A stretch of DNA of 64,000 nucleotides from contig NZ_LCYG01000020.1 in assembly GCF_001017175.1 (NCBI RefSeq), positions 62,001 to 126,000 on the forward strand, given 5' to 3'. The stretch comes from Microvirga vignae (GTDB taxonomy: Bacteria; Pseudomonadota; Alphaproteobacteria; Rhizobiales; Beijerinckiaceae). The stretch's first letter is position 1. The number at the start of each line of letters is the position of its first letter. The position numbers and the translations under genes are program-made. This document shows, one piece after another, positions 26,502 to 36,582 of the stretch. The notes beneath the pieces were generated by a model. It was not told the origin of the DNA. It saw only the letters and a program-made list of their open reading frames with translations, and searched no databases.

Positions 26502-28436
26502 TCAGATCGCGATGGATTTCATGCGTAGGTAGCCCAGGACTTCATCTGCGAGTTCTTCTGCTGACTTCCCGGTTGTGCGCAAGTGAAGCTCCGGAGCGCT
26601 CGGAGTCTCGTAGGGCGAGTCAAAACCAGTAAAATTCTTGATTTCTCCTCTCTGAGCCTTGGCATAAAGACCTTTGGGATCGCGCCGCATGCATTCCTCG
26701 ATGGGCGTATCCACGAAGATCTCGATGAACTCATCCTCCTTCATGCGTTCACGGATCATTCGCCGCTCAGCTTCGAACGGAGATATGAAGGAACACAGAA
26801 CGATAAGGCCAGCGTCAACGAATAGCCTGGAGACTTCACCAATCCGCCTGACATTCTCTACGCGGTCGGCATCTGTGAATCCGAGATCTCGGTTGAGTCC
26901 ATGGCGAACATTATCGCCGTCCAGGCCATAGGTGTGATATCCCCTGGCATGAAGTCGTTTCTCGACGACGTCTGAAATGCTCGACTTTCCCGAACCAGAC
27001 AATCCAGTGAACCACAAGACGCATGGTTTCTGACTCTTGATCCGGGCACGCGCTTCCTGATCGACGGTCGTATGCTGCTGGTGGATATTTGTTGCTCGGC
27101 GGAGAGCAAAGTCGATCATGCCAACAGCAACTGTGGCATTCGTGAAGCGATCGATGAGAATGAAGCCACCAGTCTCAGGGTTATCTTTGTAGGCATCAAA
27201 TGCGATTGGACTCGCTGTCGAGAGATTGCAGACGGCGATCTCGTTCATCGACAACTGAGTTGCCGCCAGATGCTCGAATCTCTCAATATCGAGTTTATGC
27301 TTGATCGAGGTAATCGTTGCGGGAACAAGACGCATTCCAACGCGAAGCAGATACTGGCGGCCAGGCAACAACGCATCCTCGGACATCCAGAGAAGGTGAG
27401 CGCTGAACTGGTCTGCTACTGAAGGACGATCGTCAGGCGGGCATAGGACATCACCGCGTGCAATGTCGACCTCATCGGTCAGCGTTATGGTTACAGCTTC
27501 GCCGGCTCTGGCCTGATCGAGATTTCCGTCGAAAGTCACAAGGCTTTTGACGGTGCTCGCCCTCCCGGACTCAGCGACCGCTATTTTGTCTCCAACCGTT
27601 ACGGCTCCCGACGCTACTGTGCCGCTATAGCCCCGGAAGTCCAGGTTGGGCCGATTGACCCACTGGACGGCCATCCGGAAAGGAGCGGCCTCATGGTGCG
27701 ACTTGATATCAATCGTCTCCAGATAGCGAAGCAGCGTAACTCCTTGATACCACGAGATATTGTCAGAAGGCGTAACGACGTTGTCACCATAACGTGCCGA
27801 GATCGGGATCGGCATGATTGATGCGAAAGACAGCTGACTTGCGAAGGAAGAGAAGTCTGCCACGATTTGATCAAATATCGCCCTGTCATACCCGACAAGG
27901 TCGATCTTGTTCACAGCCAGAACAATGTGGCGTATTCCTAACAATGAACAGATCACCGCATGACGTTTGGTTTGTGGCAGCACACCTTTGCGGGCGTCAA
28001 TCAGCAGGATCGCGACGTCCGAGTTCGAGGCCCCCGTCGCCATATTTCGGGTGTATTGCTCATGCCCAGGCGTATCTGCGACCATGAAGGCCCGCACCGA
28101 CGTCGTGAAGAAGCGATAGGCGACGTCGATCGTGATGCCCTGTTGACGTTCATCATCAAGACCATCCACAAGGAGAGCATAGTCGATTTCATCCCCGGTC
28201 GTGCCAAAGCGCCGGGAGTCGCTCTCCAGAGTAACGAGTTGATCCTCGTAAATCCTCTGGGACTCAAAAAGAAGACGACCGATCAAGGTCGACTTCCCGT
28301 CGTCGACAGAGCCGCATGTCAGAAATCGCAGAAAGCTCTTGTTCTGATCTGCCAGCATTCGCTCGACAATTGTTTCTTCCTTTGCGTGAAGGTTTCCGCG
28401 GAAGAGAGCTTCGGAATAAAGCCTGAGACTCGTCAT
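26502..28436 (-). CDS. cysNC: Bifunctional sulfate adenylyltransferase subunit 1 / APS kinase (NodQ-like)
   Basis: This 644-residue fusion makes PAPS from sulfate. The N-terminal GTPase (CysN) has CGSVDDGKSTLIGRLL, DTPGHEQYT and NKIDLV, followed by EF-Tu-like beta-barrel domains. The C-terminal APS kinase (CysC) begins at about residue 460 with WFTGLSGSGKSSISDVVEKR and has FVDTPIEECMRRD. CysN with CysD forms APS, and CysC phosphorylates it to PAPS. I chose the ATG at 28436 (MTSLRLYS), which overlaps the cysD stop by one base (TGATG), over a 53-codon longer frame that runs inside cysD. The same fusion is known as NodQ in rhizobia, where PAPS sulfates Nod factors. Confidence 0.95.
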   Translation of the reverse strand: MTSLRLYSEALFRGNLHAKEETIVERMLADQNKSFLRFLTCGSVDDGKSTLIGRLLFESQRIYEDQLVTLESDSRRFGTTGDEIDYALLVDGLDDERQQGITIDVAYRFFTTSVRAFMVADTPGHEQYTRNMATGASNSDVAILLIDARKGVLPQTKRHAVICSLLGIRHIVLAVNKIDLVGYDRAIFDQIVADFSSFASQLSFASIMPIPISARYGDNVVTPSDNISWYQGVTLLRYLETIDIKSHHEAAPFRMAVQWVNRPNLDFRGYSGTVASGAVTVGDKIAVAESGRASTVKSLVTFDGNLDQARAGEAVTITLTDEVDIARGDVLCPPDDRPSVADQFSAHLLWMSEDALLPGRQYLLRVGMRLVPATITSIKHKLDIERFEHLAATQLSMNEIAVCNLSTASPIAFDAYKDNPETGGFILIDRFTNATVAVGMIDFALRRATNIHQQHTTVDQEARARIKSQKPCVLWFTGLSGSGKSSISDVVEKRLHARGYHTYGLDGDNVRHGLNRDLGFTDADRVENVRRIGEVSRLFVDAGLIVLCSFISPFEAERRMIRERMKEDEFIEIFVDTPIEECMRRDPKGLYAKAQRGEIKNFTGFDSPYETPSAPELHLRTTGKSAEELADEVLGYLRMKSIAI

Positions 28437-29335
28437 CAGAAATAACCCTCGCGCTTCTTTCTTTCCATGGATGCAGCTTCGTCCGTGTCTATAAGGCGTC
28501 CCTGACGCTCGGAGGTCCGAGTGGTCATCATCTCCTGCACAACCGCTTCGACCGTATCTGCGTCGGACTTCACAGCACCGGACAAGGGATAGCAACCGAG
28601 TGACCGGAAGCGGACCTTCTTCATGACCGGCCGCTCTCCGTCGTTGAGGCGCATCCGTTCGTCATCGACCATAATGAGGGATTCGCCGCGTCGCACGACA
28701 GGGCGTTCAGCCGCTAGATAGAGGGGGACAATCGGGATGTTTTCCGCCAGCGTGTAGAGCCAGATGTCGAGCTCGGTCCAGTTCGATAACGGAAAGACCC
28801 TGATCGACTCGTTCTGGTGAACGCGTGTGTTGTACAGACGCCAAAGCTCTGGTCGCTGATTCTTCGGGTCCCAGCCGTGATTGGCGCCGCGGAATGAGAA
28901 TATTCGTTCTTTTGCGCGGCTTTTCTCCTCATCGCGCCGGGCCCCTCCAAAAGCGGCGTCGAACCCGTATTTATCAAGCGCCTGTTTGAGACCCTCTGTT
29001 TTCATCACCCGCGTATGCAAAGAGGATCCGGAATCGAAGGGATTGATCCCACGATCGATTCCTTCTTGATTCACATGCACAATGAGCTCCAAACCGAGCG
29101 ATGCCGCAAGATTGTCCCGGAACGTGATCATGTCCCTGAACTTCCATGTCGTATCCACGTGAAGCAGCGGGAATGGCGGCTTGCTCGGATAGAATGCCTT
29201 CATCGCCAAATGGAGCATCACGCCCGAGTCCTTGCCGATCGAGTACAGCATCACGGGATTCCGGAACTCGGCAGCAACTTCGCGAATTATGTAGATTGAC
29301 TCGGCCTCAAGTCGCTTGAGGTGTTCTGACAACAT
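28436..29335 (-). CDS. cysD: Sulfate adenylyltransferase subunit 2
   Basis: This 299-residue ATP-pyrophosphatase-fold enzyme forms adenosine 5'-phosphosulfate from ATP and sulfate together with CysN. The PP-loop is [12 protein letters not shown] at about residues 30-41. Other conserved parts are [34 protein letters not shown] and the C-terminal RKKREGYF. It begins the cysD-cysNC-permease-cysQ run and is coupled to cysNC through TGATG. No CysH reductase or sulfite reductase is beside it, which points towards sulfation and not cysteine synthesis as the purpose of this copy. Confidence 0.96.
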   Translation of the reverse strand: MLSEHLKRLEAESIYIIREVAAEFRNPVMLYSIGKDSGVMLHLAMKAFYPSKPPFPLLHVDTTWKFRDMITFRDNLAASLGLELIVHVNQEGIDRGINPFDSGSSLHTRVMKTEGLKQALDKYGFDAAFGGARRDEEKSRAKERIFSFRGANHGWDPKNQRPELWRLYNTRVHQNESIRVFPLSNWTELDIWLYTLAENIPIVPLYLAAERPVVRRGESLIMVDDERMRLNDGERPVMKKVRFRSLGCYPLSGAVKSDADTVEAVVQEMMTTRTSERQGRLIDTDEAASMERKKREGYF

Positions 29336-29641
29336 AAAATGTGCTCCGTGATTGTTATCCGTTTCAACCGCAGAAACAGGAGCGTGATGCCGAACTCACT
29401 TCTGGTTTAGGATTCGGCTTTGCGCACAACACAGGCGTTACACGCAAAATAAGCCTGCGATGTGTACCGCCTCCTTGCACCAACTATCGCTCCTACCTCT
29501 CCCTTCTTCCTCGTCCGTCCTGCACTTCGTTGTGCAGGCATGAATTACCGTCCTATGTCTCCGCCGAGCGTGCATCGCATGTCATGGGCATGATCTGTTG
29601 AGGTAAACGCCCAGCGTTCAAGCAGCCAGGATGGCCTCCCA
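29336..29641. other. Region upstream of cysD
   Basis: About 300 bases between the flippase stop and the cysD start, both genes reading leftward. It should contain the cysD promoter. The local sequence is pyrimidine-rich (29480-29530). I find no clear dyad or gene. Confidence 0.4.
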
Positions 29642-31165
29642 TCATGACTGTTGCTTTTGTCCAAAGATCCGCCGATATGATTTGTCCAATTGCTCGGACA
29701 GCCACTCCCCTTCAGCGCCGAGAACCCGCCGCCCAAAGAGGGCAAGCAGCAGCATGAAACAGGCGGCGGTAGCGCTGCCGCAAAGCACAATAAGAATTGC
29801 CGGCCAGTCATATTTCACGCCGAGATGATGGATACTAAGCATCAAGGCCAATATGACAGTCGAAAGCGCCAAATGACGCATGACGCTTCTTAGAACCAAT
29901 GTAACCGGGACCTTACGGGCGATACTTGCAAAAGCGAGACCGAGCCAGAAATTCAGTACAATCGCTGTTGAGACTCCGAGGCCAACTCCGTTAATGCCGA
30001 ACGGTGTGCCAGCGATTGCTCCGGTAACGACGCTCGCGGCGTAGATCCATTGCCAAAGGGCAAGAGTGTAGACGAAGCCAGAAGCTCGCAGAAGCGTACT
30101 TGTCAGCTTATAGGCTGTCCGGAAAGGCAGGGAGAGGAGCAAGATCTGAAACGGGAGAACGGCTGCATCCCAGTTGTGACCAAGCAGGATTCGTACGATC
30201 TCGGGAGCCAAGGCGATCAGAAAGGCAGCAACAGGAAAGCTGACCATGGCGATGAGCCCAATGGCCCTTACATAAGCGCGGTTGAGACGCTCATTCTTGT
30301 CCTGTATCGATGCCATCGCCGGAAAGAGAACCTTGTCCGCGACAGCGCCGATCATGTTTGTTGGCTGTGCGACAAAATAAAATGCACGGGTATAGATGCC
30401 GAGAGCTGCCGGGCCCAGCCAGCGGCCGATGATAAAGTAATCCGCGTTCATGGCGATGTGATTGCCAATACGTGCAACGGTCGTGCCGAACCCAAAATGT
30501 GCGATTTCGCGCGCAATAGGGCCGTCAATGAGCGGACGTAGAGTATGCCGGCCAAGCAACATGAAGCCCGCAGAAAGAATGGCTGTTTGAGCGACTTGGC
30601 CAACGACAAGCGCCCAGAAGCCGAATCCGAGAGCTGCTGCCGAGATCGCGAAAGGTGCATATCCCAGCAAATAACTGACGAACTCCGTCGCGGCCATGGC
30701 CTTGTAACGCATCTGGCGCTGGACAAGCCCCTCGGAAACAATCGAGATGGAGCGAATGGGAAAGAGAAATGCCAATGCCTGAACGACAGGTTCTAGAGCT
30801 GGCATCTGGAATAAAGATGCAACGAGTGGCGCTAGTAGCCAAGTAACGGCTCCAGCCGCGACGCCGAACAGGACAGAAAGCGTAAACCCGGTGCGGATAT
30901 GGGCTTCGGTGAGATCGCGCATCTGCACGATTGAAGGCGCTACGCCCACTCGGGCAAAGACTTCACCGAGCGTTACCACCACCATGGCAGCGCCAACGAT
31001 ACCGAAGTCGGCAGGCATTAGGATGCGTGCGAGAACCGCGAGAACCAGAATCCTGACGACAGCTAACGCTCCGCTTCCGGAAAAAATCCAGAAGAATCCG
31101 ATCAGCGATCGCGTTTCTAGACCCAGAGTTATTTGGCCAACCGACATAGCTGGATTTTGCCCCAC
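29642..31165 (-). CDS. Polysaccharide flippase (Wzx/MOP superfamily, PST family)
   Basis: This 507-residue integral membrane protein has 12-14 predicted helices. The N-terminal region (SLIGFFWIFSGSGALAVVRI) and ARILMPADFGIVGAAMVVV are typical of WzxC/PST flippases, which move lipid-linked repeat units to the periplasm. The middle section LGPAALGIYTRAFYFVAQPT is also family-like. The GTG at 31165 and an ATG at 31147 are both possible starts. It fits the Wzx/Wzy pathway indicated by the other genes. Confidence 0.9.
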   Translation of the reverse strand: MGQNPAMSVGQITLGLETRSLIGFFWIFSGSGALAVVRILVLAVLARILMPADFGIVGAAMVVVTLGEVFARVGVAPSIVQMRDLTEAHIRTGFTLSVLFGVAAGAVTWLLAPLVASLFQMPALEPVVQALAFLFPIRSISIVSEGLVQRQMRYKAMAATEFVSYLLGYAPFAISAAALGFGFWALVVGQVAQTAILSAGFMLLGRHTLRPLIDGPIAREIAHFGFGTTVARIGNHIAMNADYFIIGRWLGPAALGIYTRAFYFVAQPTNMIGAVADKVLFPAMASIQDKNERLNRAYVRAIGLIAMVSFPVAAFLIALAPEIVRILLGHNWDAAVLPFQILLLSLPFRTAYKLTSTLLRASGFVYTLALWQWIYAASVVTGAIAGTPFGINGVGLGVSTAIVLNFWLGLAFASIARKVPVTLVLRSVMRHLALSTVILALMLSIHHLGVKYDWPAILIVLCGSATAACFMLLLALFGRRVLGAEGEWLSEQLDKSYRRIFGQKQQS

Positions 31166-31552
31166 TTCAAGAAGCAGCCGAAGCGTCCGACATCGCTGTC
31201 GGTGGATTCTTTGCTACTGGTCCATTTTCGGCATTCCGAACGGCAAAGTCGAAGTCCCGTTGGAGGTATAAGGGTCCTCGGGCGGGGTATCCCTGTTGGC
31301 TCGAAAAAATTAGGACGAGAGCGCCGTTTCTCGGTGTTGCATGCTCTCATGAGAACGGCCGATAAAGGCACCTGCCTGATCGAGCAGGCGAGAACCAGCT
31401 TTATAAACAGCTGCGGTGGGCACGAATGCTAGTGGTTAGCAGCTCTTATGAAGCTGCTGCCAATCCGACGAAGTCAGGGTGAGAACAAACAACATGCGCC
31501 GCGGGATGCGGTCGATGGCACCCTCTTTGCAGCCAATTCGGGCGCAATGACT
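31166..31552. other. Intergenic stretch, no recognised content
   Basis: About 390 bases between two leftward genes. Plus-strand frames here (31133-31432, 31448-32149) are Arg/Ser-rich or antisense to the epimerase gene and have no family features. It should hold the promoter of the flippase gene. Confidence 0.4.
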
Positions 31553-32536
31553 TTAGTTCACACCGTGATACGTCTTGAACCAGGATACAAAGCGAGCGAG
31601 CCCCTCCTCGATGGGCACGCGGGGTTCATAACCCAAATCCCGGCGACTGTCCTCGATATCGGCAAATGTACGCAGAACATCGCCCTTCTGCATCGGGGCA
31701 AAGTGCTTGTCCGTCGTGCGCCCCATCTCTCGCTCAATGATGCGGATGAAATGCAGCAGGTTGGTCGGACGATGATTGCCGAGATTATAAATCTTGTGAC
31801 GCACCCCATACTGATTGCGCTCAGGGGTTCTCCCTATTGCGGCGATCAAACCGTCGACGACATCACTGATATAGGTGAAATCCCGGGCCATATCGCCGTT
31901 GTTGTACACTGTGATCGGCTTTCCGGCTGCGATGGCTTTCGCGAAAGTGTAGTAGGCCATATCTGGTCGCCCATAGGGACCATAAACAGTAAAGAACCGA
32001 AACCCAACCGAGGCCAAGTCGTAGAGATGACCATAGCATTCCGCGATATGCTCGGCAGCAAGCTTGGTTGCGGCGTAAAGAGAGACTGGGCTCGTAACCA
32101 CCTGCTCTGGAGAGAAAGGCGTCTCGCGATTGGCCCCATAAACGGATGACGAGGAGGCATATAGCAGCGTTACGGGACGAGCCAGGCTGCGCATCGCTTC
32201 AAGAATTGCGACCTGCCCCAGGACATTAGCCGTGACATATGCCTCAGGATTCTCGATGGAATAACGTACCCCTGCCTGTGCTGCGAGGTGAACCACCGCG
32301 TCAGCATTCGAGTGCTCGGAAAAAAGTGATCGCATAAGTGCCATGTCGCTGACATCGGCACGGAGGAAATGATAGCGCTCATATTCCGCAAGTCGTGTTT
32401 GGCGGGCCTCCTTCAGGGTTACCTCGTAATAGTCGTTGATGACATCAATTCCGATCACCGTGTCGCCGCGCTCAAGCAAGCGTTCAGCAAGATGAAAGCC
32501 AACGAAACCGGCAGTTCCTGTAACGATGATCTTCAT
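31553..32536 (-). CDS. NAD-dependent nucleotide-sugar epimerase, UDP-glucuronate 4-epimerase-like
   Basis: This 327-residue extended short-chain dehydrogenase has the Rossmann motif VTGTAGFVGFHLAERLLERG, the catalytic Tyr-Lys pair in YAATK, a Ser triad residue in LLYASSSSVYG, and substrate-site motifs HLAAQAGVRYSIENP and FRFFTVYGPYGRPDMAYY. The last two are typical of UDP-glucuronate 4-epimerases (LpsL/CapI), which make UDP-galacturonate. The pairing with ugd in the same locus strengthens this assignment. UDP-galacturonate would then be a precursor of the polysaccharide. Confidence 0.88.
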   Translation of the reverse strand: MKIIVTGTAGFVGFHLAERLLERGDTVIGIDVINDYYEVTLKEARQTRLAEYERYHFLRADVSDMALMRSLFSEHSNADAVVHLAAQAGVRYSIENPEAYVTANVLGQVAILEAMRSLARPVTLLYASSSSVYGANRETPFSPEQVVTSPVSLYAATKLAAEHIAECYGHLYDLASVGFRFFTVYGPYGRPDMAYYTFAKAIAAGKPITVYNNGDMARDFTYISDVVDGLIAAIGRTPERNQYGVRHKIYNLGNHRPTNLLHFIRIIEREMGRTTDKHFAPMQKGDVLRTFADIEDSRRDLGYEPRVPIEEGLARFVSWFKTYHGVN

Positions 32537-32818
32537 CGACTACCCTTTTCTTTAGGAATATTACTGCTGAATTCTTACAGACGGGGCACATCTCTGTCTA
32601 TGTGCCGGCATATCTCTTAAGTATAGAGTCACGTTCCAGGGGGATATACGCCACCTTATTTTGGAGCAAACAGGAGCGAAACTCTCGATCAATACTTTCT
32701 GGATGGCGCATTTGGCCCGTTGACACCTCGGGGCTAAAGGCCGCGGATCGATTGATTGAGACCGAGCTTTCGAGAACTATGTGGTGTGTCCTACCCTGTC
32801 GGTGAGAACGTTCAACTC

Positions 32819-34129
32819 ATGCCATCCTCTCTCCAAAAGAAGCTTCCAAGATTCAGCAGGCGCGAGCTTCTCTCGGGCTGCTTGAGTGGGCTCCTTCTGA
32901 CCCAAAGTGGGCGCGGAGCGGCTCAACCCACCCGGCAATCGGAAGCTCGAGATCTCCCTCAATTCTTTATCGCGCCATCCGCTTCCGGAACGGGGAGGTC
33001 CTGGGCTGATGCATCCGGGATTGAGAGCCTCCCCGAGTTGATCACACAGGGAGGTCCTGGGAGCATTATTCACATTCGAGCCGATGAGAATGACTTCTAT
33101 GATCTCACTGGCAGGACACTGAGGATTGAGCGGGGCGGCACGGAGCAGGCTCCTGTCACGATCCGCGGGGTACGCAGCGACGGCAGCGTCGGATATGCTC
33201 ACCTTCACTCGGATCGTACGCCTTGGACTCTTCCGACCTCCCCTGAAACGGTCACGGACACCTCTCAGTGGAATCCGGGCGGTGATCTGTTCCTGGTTGC
33301 TTCCGGAGCCCAGCATATCGTCTTCGAACATCTCGACCTGCGCCGAGCAGGCAATGCAATCAAGCTCTCCGACAGGATGCATGGCCTCACTATTCGCAAT
33401 TGCCGAGGCTACAACGTCCGACGTTTTCTGGAGATGAACAGCAATATCGACGTGAGCGACGTCGTCGTCAGTCATGTCACCGTCATCGGCTTCTCCAAAC
33501 ATTGCTTCCGCTGCCGCGGCACAGGAGGGAACTGGCTTTTTGAGGCTGTATCGGCCAATTCAGGACGTCAGGATGGTGACAACTTCGCCGTTGGAATAGG
33601 CATCAACGAGATGGCGCACGGTATCGTCATCCGAGATTCGGAGTTCGCGAACTGCCATGACAGTCAAAACCGGTACTGGAATGGCGATGGCGTATCCTCC
33701 GAAGAGGAAAACAGCAATATCTTGATCGAGCATGTGGTCTGTCACGGCCATACCGATGGGGGGCTTGACCTCAAAAGTTCGCGCACGACGGTCCGAAATT
33801 GCGAATTCTACGATAACAAAATCAACGTTCGTGCCTGGGGTGATATCGCGTTGATCAACAACATTACCCGGTCTGCCCATCTCAGAGGAGGCGTCGGCTA
33901 TGCCGCTCATATTGGCGTCTATGCCAACAAGGAAGTGACGGCCAATTTGCGCATAGATGGAATCAAAATGCTCGAAAAGAATCCAGACGTGAGTCTCTTC
34001 TCGCTAGGAGGAGAGAACGCGACAATCTCCGTGGTGAGGTATGAAATAGATAAAGCTCCCGGCACGGCGCTCATCAGAAAAGATCGAGCCAGTGGCGCAA
34101 CGATGATCGCCAATCCCCCTCTCCTCTGA
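32819..34129 (+). CDS. Secreted right-handed beta-helix protein with Tat-like signal (lyase/epimerase-like)
   Basis: This 436-residue protein has a twin-arginine-type leader (SRRELLSGCLSGLLL near residues 14-28) and then a region rich in N/D-containing beta-helix coils (IRNCRGYNVRRF, VIRDSEFANCHDSQN, TVRNCEFYDNKINVRAWG). The fold is that of pectate lyases and mannuronan C5-epimerases, enzymes acting on uronic-acid polymers. Surface-exposed Asp/Glu/Lys/Arg suitable for catalysis exist (SSEEENSN, DGGLDLKSSRT), but no specific active site can be assigned. I chose the ATG at 32819 because the leader begins there; the frame is open to 32756. Likely role: trimming or remodelling the polysaccharide in the periplasm. 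Confidence 0.75.
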   Translation: MPSSLQKKLPRFSRRELLSGCLSGLLLTQSGRGAAQPTRQSEARDLPQFFIAPSASGTGRSWADASGIESLPELITQGGPGSIIHIRADENDFYDLTGRTLRIERGGTEQAPVTIRGVRSDGSVGYAHLHSDRTPWTLPTSPETVTDTSQWNPGGDLFLVASGAQHIVFEHLDLRRAGNAIKLSDRMHGLTIRNCRGYNVRRFLEMNSNIDVSDVVVSHVTVIGFSKHCFRCRGTGGNWLFEAVSANSGRQDGDNFAVGIGINEMAHGIVIRDSEFANCHDSQNRYWNGDGVSSEEENSNILIEHVVCHGHTDGGLDLKSSRTTVRNCEFYDNKINVRAWGDIALINNITRSAHLRGGVGYAAHIGVYANKEVTANLRIDGIKMLEKNPDVSLFSLGGENATISVVRYEIDKAPGTALIRKDRASGATMIANPPLL

Positions 34130-34273
34130 TTGAAATCAGCTCGATCACCCTTCGGCCCGCACAGTAGGGAATGAATCGATCAAGCTCATACCTGGAGACC
34201 TGCAAACGACAGGAACCCACAAGATGAAATCAAAGACCCTGTCCGTCGTTCAATCATTCACACCAGAGATTCA

Positions 34274-35533
34274 TTATTCGCGCCGCTCATTTCCGCTGAC
34301 AGCGAGCGGTGGCAGACCAGCCTCAGTTGCGAGATCGGCATTCTGTGCCGGCAGCCCCTGCAAGCGCCGGTGATCTCCAAAAATTCGAGACAGGAGGCGC
34401 TCCGGCGAATATGGAGCTACAGTGTCAGCGACGAGGCTCGGCCTTATTTGCCCGCTCTGAATTGATTTCCAGGTATCGACAATTTTGGCTGCCAGGTCTT
34501 GAACTTCTGTCGGAGAGCGAGGAACAAGGACTCCGCTTTTCCCTTCAAGAACGACCTGCTCAAGCTGCGGCAGGTGAAATGCACAAACTGGCCTGCCAGC
34601 GGATAATGTCTCCATCACAAAACGCGGCATACCTTCGAACTCAGACGTGAGAATGCCGATATGCACGGAGGACAAGATGCCTGCGATTTCCGATGCCTTC
34701 CTGCGACCGTGCCGAACCGTCACGCCGCGAATGGCGTCGAACTCCTGAAAGGCCTCCATATTGCCGTCTCCGATGTAGTGAAAGTTGACCATGCCGTCGG
34801 TCAGCCGGCTGACCTCCTCGATGGTCCGGAACATGAGACCAGGGTTCTTGAAAAGATCGAGACGCCCAGCGTAGACGATATTCAGCTTGTTTGAGCTGAG
34901 ATCAAACTCTGTGGGCCGGAAAGTATCCTTGTCCGCCCATGTCGTTAAGGTGCCGAGTTTGCCTGCACAACGCGGGCTCATGGCCTTGAGCCGGTTCGTG
35001 AGGTTCTCGTTCACGCAGTAGAACTTGCTGCAGAGATTAAGGGCAAGGTAATCGCCGAACTCCTTGATGAACCAGTACTTCTTCAAAAGCGAGCTCATGC
35101 TGCTGCTTTTGCTTTCTGCCCCATCATGGAGCATTTGAATGAAGGGTCTTCCGAGCAAAGCCGCAAAGGGAGCGAACTCGACACGGCGAAGCTCGACCGT
35201 GGCCCGGGTGGATGAAGTGTAGCATCGGATTGTCCGCCAATGCAGGATCAGTTGCAGCATGAAGTTGAATGTGAGCGAGTCTTTCAACTTAGCCGCATAT
35301 TCGTTCGTCTGCTGATCGTTGTAGTAGGCGATGGGAAGAAACTTTATCCTGCGTCCTCGAAACTCGATCTCCGAGATCTTACCGATCTCCAAATCTCCGA
35401 ATCCATCGACACCAACCAGAAGCAGTTCCATATCCTCGGGATGGTAGGTGATGTAATCCCTGACATAAGTCTCGATACCGCCCACCTTTGCACCACGGGG
35501 ATCAAACGGGTGAATCATGCAGACGTGATACAT
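34274..35533 (-). CDS. Glycosyltransferase family 4
   Basis: This 419-residue GT-B enzyme has an N-terminal MIHPFDPRGAKVGGIETYVRDY (acceptor loop with GGIE) and a C-terminal donor domain starting LNIVYAGRLDLFKNPGLMFR. The EX7E donor motif appears as SEFEGMPRFVMETLSAGRPV. It is predicted to extend the lipid-linked repeat. The specificity is unknown. The next gene leftward is more than 100 bases away, but the WecG-like gene on the right reads in the same direction, 51 bases upstream, so the two could be co-transcribed. Confidence 0.92.
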   Translation of the reverse strand: MYHVCMIHPFDPRGAKVGGIETYVRDYITYHPEDMELLLVGVDGFGDLEIGKISEIEFRGRRIKFLPIAYYNDQQTNEYAAKLKDSLTFNFMLQLILHWRTIRCYTSSTRATVELRRVEFAPFAALLGRPFIQMLHDGAESKSSSMSSLLKKYWFIKEFGDYLALNLCSKFYCVNENLTNRLKAMSPRCAGKLGTLTTWADKDTFRPTEFDLSSNKLNIVYAGRLDLFKNPGLMFRTIEEVSRLTDGMVNFHYIGDGNMEAFQEFDAIRGVTVRHGRRKASEIAGILSSVHIGILTSEFEGMPRFVMETLSAGRPVCAFHLPQLEQVVLEGKSGVLVPRSPTEVQDLAAKIVDTWKSIQSGQIRPSLVADTVAPYSPERLLSRIFGDHRRLQGLPAQNADLATEAGLPPLAVSGNERRE

Positions 35534-35584
35534 CGCGTGAGCGTCCTTTTTGTCTAAGCAGTCATGAGCGTTGAGGTCGTTGAC

Positions 35585-36361
35585 TTATGAGCGATCGCTG
35601 CCTTCCAGCGACAAAGGCATCGGGCTCTGCAGATCCTTTGCGACCGCGATCAGAAAACGCCAGGAATTGAGGAGATAGCGCGGCGCAAGTCTGCGCGGCT
35701 CCTGGGCTAGGCGCCAGAACCACTCCATGCCGATGCGGCGCATGAATGGAGGCGCACGTCGCTGTGTTCCCGCGAGAAAATCAAGGCCCGCACCCAGACC
35801 GAAGGCATACAAGCCGCCAAGAATCTGACGATGCTGATGAACCCACACCTCTGACTTCGGAGAGCCGATCCCCATCAGGAGATGAGTGGTTCCGTGTTTG
35901 GCTACCTGTTGCGCCATATTGGTCGAACAGGTGTGGTCATATTCAAACCCTAATGGCGGTACAACCCATGCAACGGACGCCGGATCAAAACCTTGGGAGG
36001 TGAGCCGCTTGGTCAGCCGTTCGCAGGCCTCCTGGTTGCTTCCAATCATAAAAACTCTGTGGCGCGCAGGATCCCAGCAGCCGAAGAGAGATTGAACAAG
36101 GTCTGCGCCTGTCACGCGGGCTGGCAGCTTCACCCCTCGAAGACGTGCATAGAGGTAAACGGGCCAACCGTCTGCTGTCGAGATCCAAGCTGACCCGTAA
36201 GCGGCACGGTAATCGGCTCGTCGCGTCAAATTCACCACATGATCCAGGTTTGTGGTCACGACAAGGCGTGGACCGGATCCATTTGGTATATCCTGCGTAA
36301 CGAGATCCACGATGGCTTGCTGTGTCAGCGAAGAGAAGTTGATCCCGAAGACGTGCTTCAT
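35585..36361 (-). CDS. WecG/TagA/CpsF family glycosyltransferase (GT26)
   Basis: This 258-residue protein has the GT26 landmarks: VTTNLDHVVNLTRRADYRAAY with its Asn-x-Asp, then STADGWPVYLYARL, and the GSPKSEVWVHQHR segment with GLGAGLDFLAGTQRRAP. The family transfers N-acetylmannosamine (TagA) or ManNAc-uronic acid (WecG), or other sugars in exopolysaccharide clusters, to a lipid-linked acceptor. It is upstream of the GT4 gene at 34274 and divergent from the polymerase gene at 36583. Confidence 0.92.
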   Translation of the reverse strand: MKHVFGINFSSLTQQAIVDLVTQDIPNGSGPRLVVTTNLDHVVNLTRRADYRAAYGSAWISTADGWPVYLYARLRGVKLPARVTGADLVQSLFGCWDPARHRVFMIGSNQEACERLTKRLTSQGFDPASVAWVVPPLGFEYDHTCSTNMAQQVAKHGTTHLLMGIGSPKSEVWVHQHRQILGGLYAFGLGAGLDFLAGTQRRAPPFMRRIGMEWFWRLAQEPRRLAPRYLLNSWRFLIAVAKDLQSPMPLSLEGSDRS

Positions 36362-36582
36362 GGCCCCACCCGAACGAATGTTCCTTTACTAGAGCTTAGA
36401 AAAGCACTGCCATGCCGTCGCTCGGTCATTGGCTGTACGCCGAAATTGCCACTTGGGTGACGCCTCTACATCCATTGAGCGCTCAGCCGTGGTACCCGGC
36501 TTGCTTTACATTCCCGAGAATTCATCCGGGAAGAAGATCTCTGAAGCGAACCAAGAAGCAGTATGGCAAGAAGCAGCATGGT

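Noticed and set aside
31448-32149. 233-codon plus-strand frame
   Set aside because: Mostly antisense to the nucleotide-sugar epimerase gene; no recognisable features.
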